From Bacillota bacterium (lineage in GTDB: Bacteria > Bacillota > Dethiobacteria > DTU022), in contig JAAZHP010000224.1 of the NCBI GenBank assembly GCA_012510625.1, positions 1 to 5,941 on the forward strand: DNA of 5,941 nucleotides. Reading direction: 5' to 3'. The position numbers were made by a program, and so were the translations under genes. Each line of letters starts with the position of its first letter. The stretch's first letter is position 1. Shown here in pieces: positions 5,558-5,941 of the stretch. Below the pieces are notes generated by a model, which was not told the DNA's origin, did not search any database, and saw nothing but the letters and a program-made list of their open reading frames with translations.

Positions 5558-5592
5558 CTGAAGACACTTCCATTTCGGGGCTGAATATGTAT

Positions 5593-5862
5593 GGCCGTGC
5601 ACCTGCCTTTGATTTCCGCCCCCAGGCGCCGGCCGGGCAGTTGGCTCCAGCCCGGCTGCCCCGTGGCACCCGCAAAGTCTCACTTACCGCTGCTTCCTCC
5701 CGGACCTGACGGGGTTCATGAGTTTGCGCCGCACGGGACCGGGCCTTCAACACCACTTACCCGGTGCTGACCCTGAAAACTGCGAAACCGGGGGCAGGGA
5801 TTCAACCCCGCTGCAGCGGATTGCGGGTTCAGGGCACCGCTACCTCCCCGTCTAGCACGGCC
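5593..5862 (-). ncRNA. ffs: Signal recognition particle RNA, large Bacillus type
   Basis: RNA core of the signal recognition particle, which binds Ffh and targets membrane and secreted proteins during translation. About 270 nt, matching the ~270-nt B. subtilis scRNA. The ends pair: GGCCGTGC at the 5' end (5862-5855) with GCACGGCC at the 3' end (5600-5593). The 5' Alu-domain stretch GGGGAGGTAGCGGTGCCCTG closely follows the B. subtilis sequence, as does GTGGTGTTGA further on. The helix 8 Ffh-binding motif is present at 5690-5710 (GTCAGGTCC, then AGGAAGCAGC), with GGGA rather than the usual GGAA as the GNRA tetraloop (5698-5701). The RNA begins 12 nt after the tRNA-Ser CCA and ends 35 nt before dnaX, so it is probably cut from a longer transcript. 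The ends are set by pairing and may be off by a few bases. Confidence 0.95.
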
Positions 5863-5874
5863 AAATCAAAAAAA

Positions 5875-5941
5875 TGGCGGAGAGAGTGGGATTCGAACCC
5901 ACGAGACGAGGTTTTGCCCCGTCTACTCGCTTTCCAGGCGA
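5875..5941 (-). tRNA. tRNA-Ser (anticodon GGA), 3' part
   Basis: Visible from the anticodon stem to an encoded CCA; the D arm and the 5' acceptor strand lie beyond the window. The anticodon loop CTGGAAA (5937-5931) gives GGA at 5935-5933, which reads UCC and UCU. The long variable arm typical of serine tRNAs is present: a seven-pair stem around a CAAAA loop. The T arm is GTGGG-TTCGAAT-CCCAC, followed by the acceptor strand TCTCTCC, discriminator G (usual for serine) and CCA. A run of seven T follows the CCA directly. Confidence 0.93.

Noticed and set aside
5582..5596. CATACATA downstream of SRP RNA as a sigma-E -10 for dnaX
   Set aside because: No matching -35 at 13-15 nt, and it overlaps the end of the SRP RNA; dnaX is a housekeeping gene.
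5558..5683. N-terminal extension of dnaX to an ATG at 5683
   Set aside because: This stretch is SRP RNA and its short trailer; family proteins start at the conserved YLSLYRRLRP, reached from the ATG at 5557 with a ribosome-binding site.

Overview
The window reads as chromosomal DNA from an endospore-forming, probably anaerobic Firmicute of the Clostridia type (Desulfotomaculum/Moorella-like lineages are a guess). Four things point there. The large Bacillus-type SRP RNA carries an Alu domain. The order SRP RNA - dnaX - ybaB - recR - yaaL - bofA matches the Bacillus subtilis scr-dnaX-yaaK-recR-yaaL-bofA block. bofA is a sporulation gene. The last operon encodes an oxygen-sensitive ferredoxin-dependent 2-oxoacid oxidoreductase. 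The DNA is GC-rich. Almost everything is on the minus strand, so transcription runs from high to low coordinates.

Layout in the direction of transcription. (1) 5941-5593: the 3' part of tRNA-Ser(GGA), then 12 nt, then a complete ~270-nt SRP RNA. (2) 5557-2883: dnaX (clamp-loader tau), ybaB (nucleoid protein) and recR (recombination mediator), closely spaced with no intrinsic terminator seen. (3) 2724-2873 on the plus strand: a 49-residue cysteine-rich protein, convergent with recR and divergent from yaaL, which interrupts the usual recR-yaaL adjacency. (4) 2481-1910: yaaL (DUF2508) and bofA, two nucleotides apart, ending at a clear intrinsic terminator. (5) 1783 to beyond base 1: alpha and beta subunits of a 2-oxoacid:ferredoxin oxidoreductase with a 4-nt ATGA overlap; beta runs off the window.

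The first two blocks are housekeeping (translation, protein targeting, replication, repair). yaaL-bofA is tied to sporulation: BofA holds the SpoIVFB protease that activates sigma-K in check. The last block is anaerobic carbon metabolism, separated by a terminator.

The most interesting spot is the 242-bp divergent region 2482-2723. A close match to a sigma-E promoter lies just before yaaL. It sits inside an 11-bp perfect inverted repeat (14 pairs with one bulge) whose downstream arm is the yaaL ribosome-binding site and start codon. RNA reading through from recR could therefore fold and hide the yaaL start, while RNA started at the sigma-E site would lack the blocking arm. A second candidate is an A AAA AAG slippery heptamer near the 3' end of dnaX with a -1 stop six codons later. 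Both are inferences from sequence alone. No CRISPR array, insertion sequence, phage gene or attachment site was seen.
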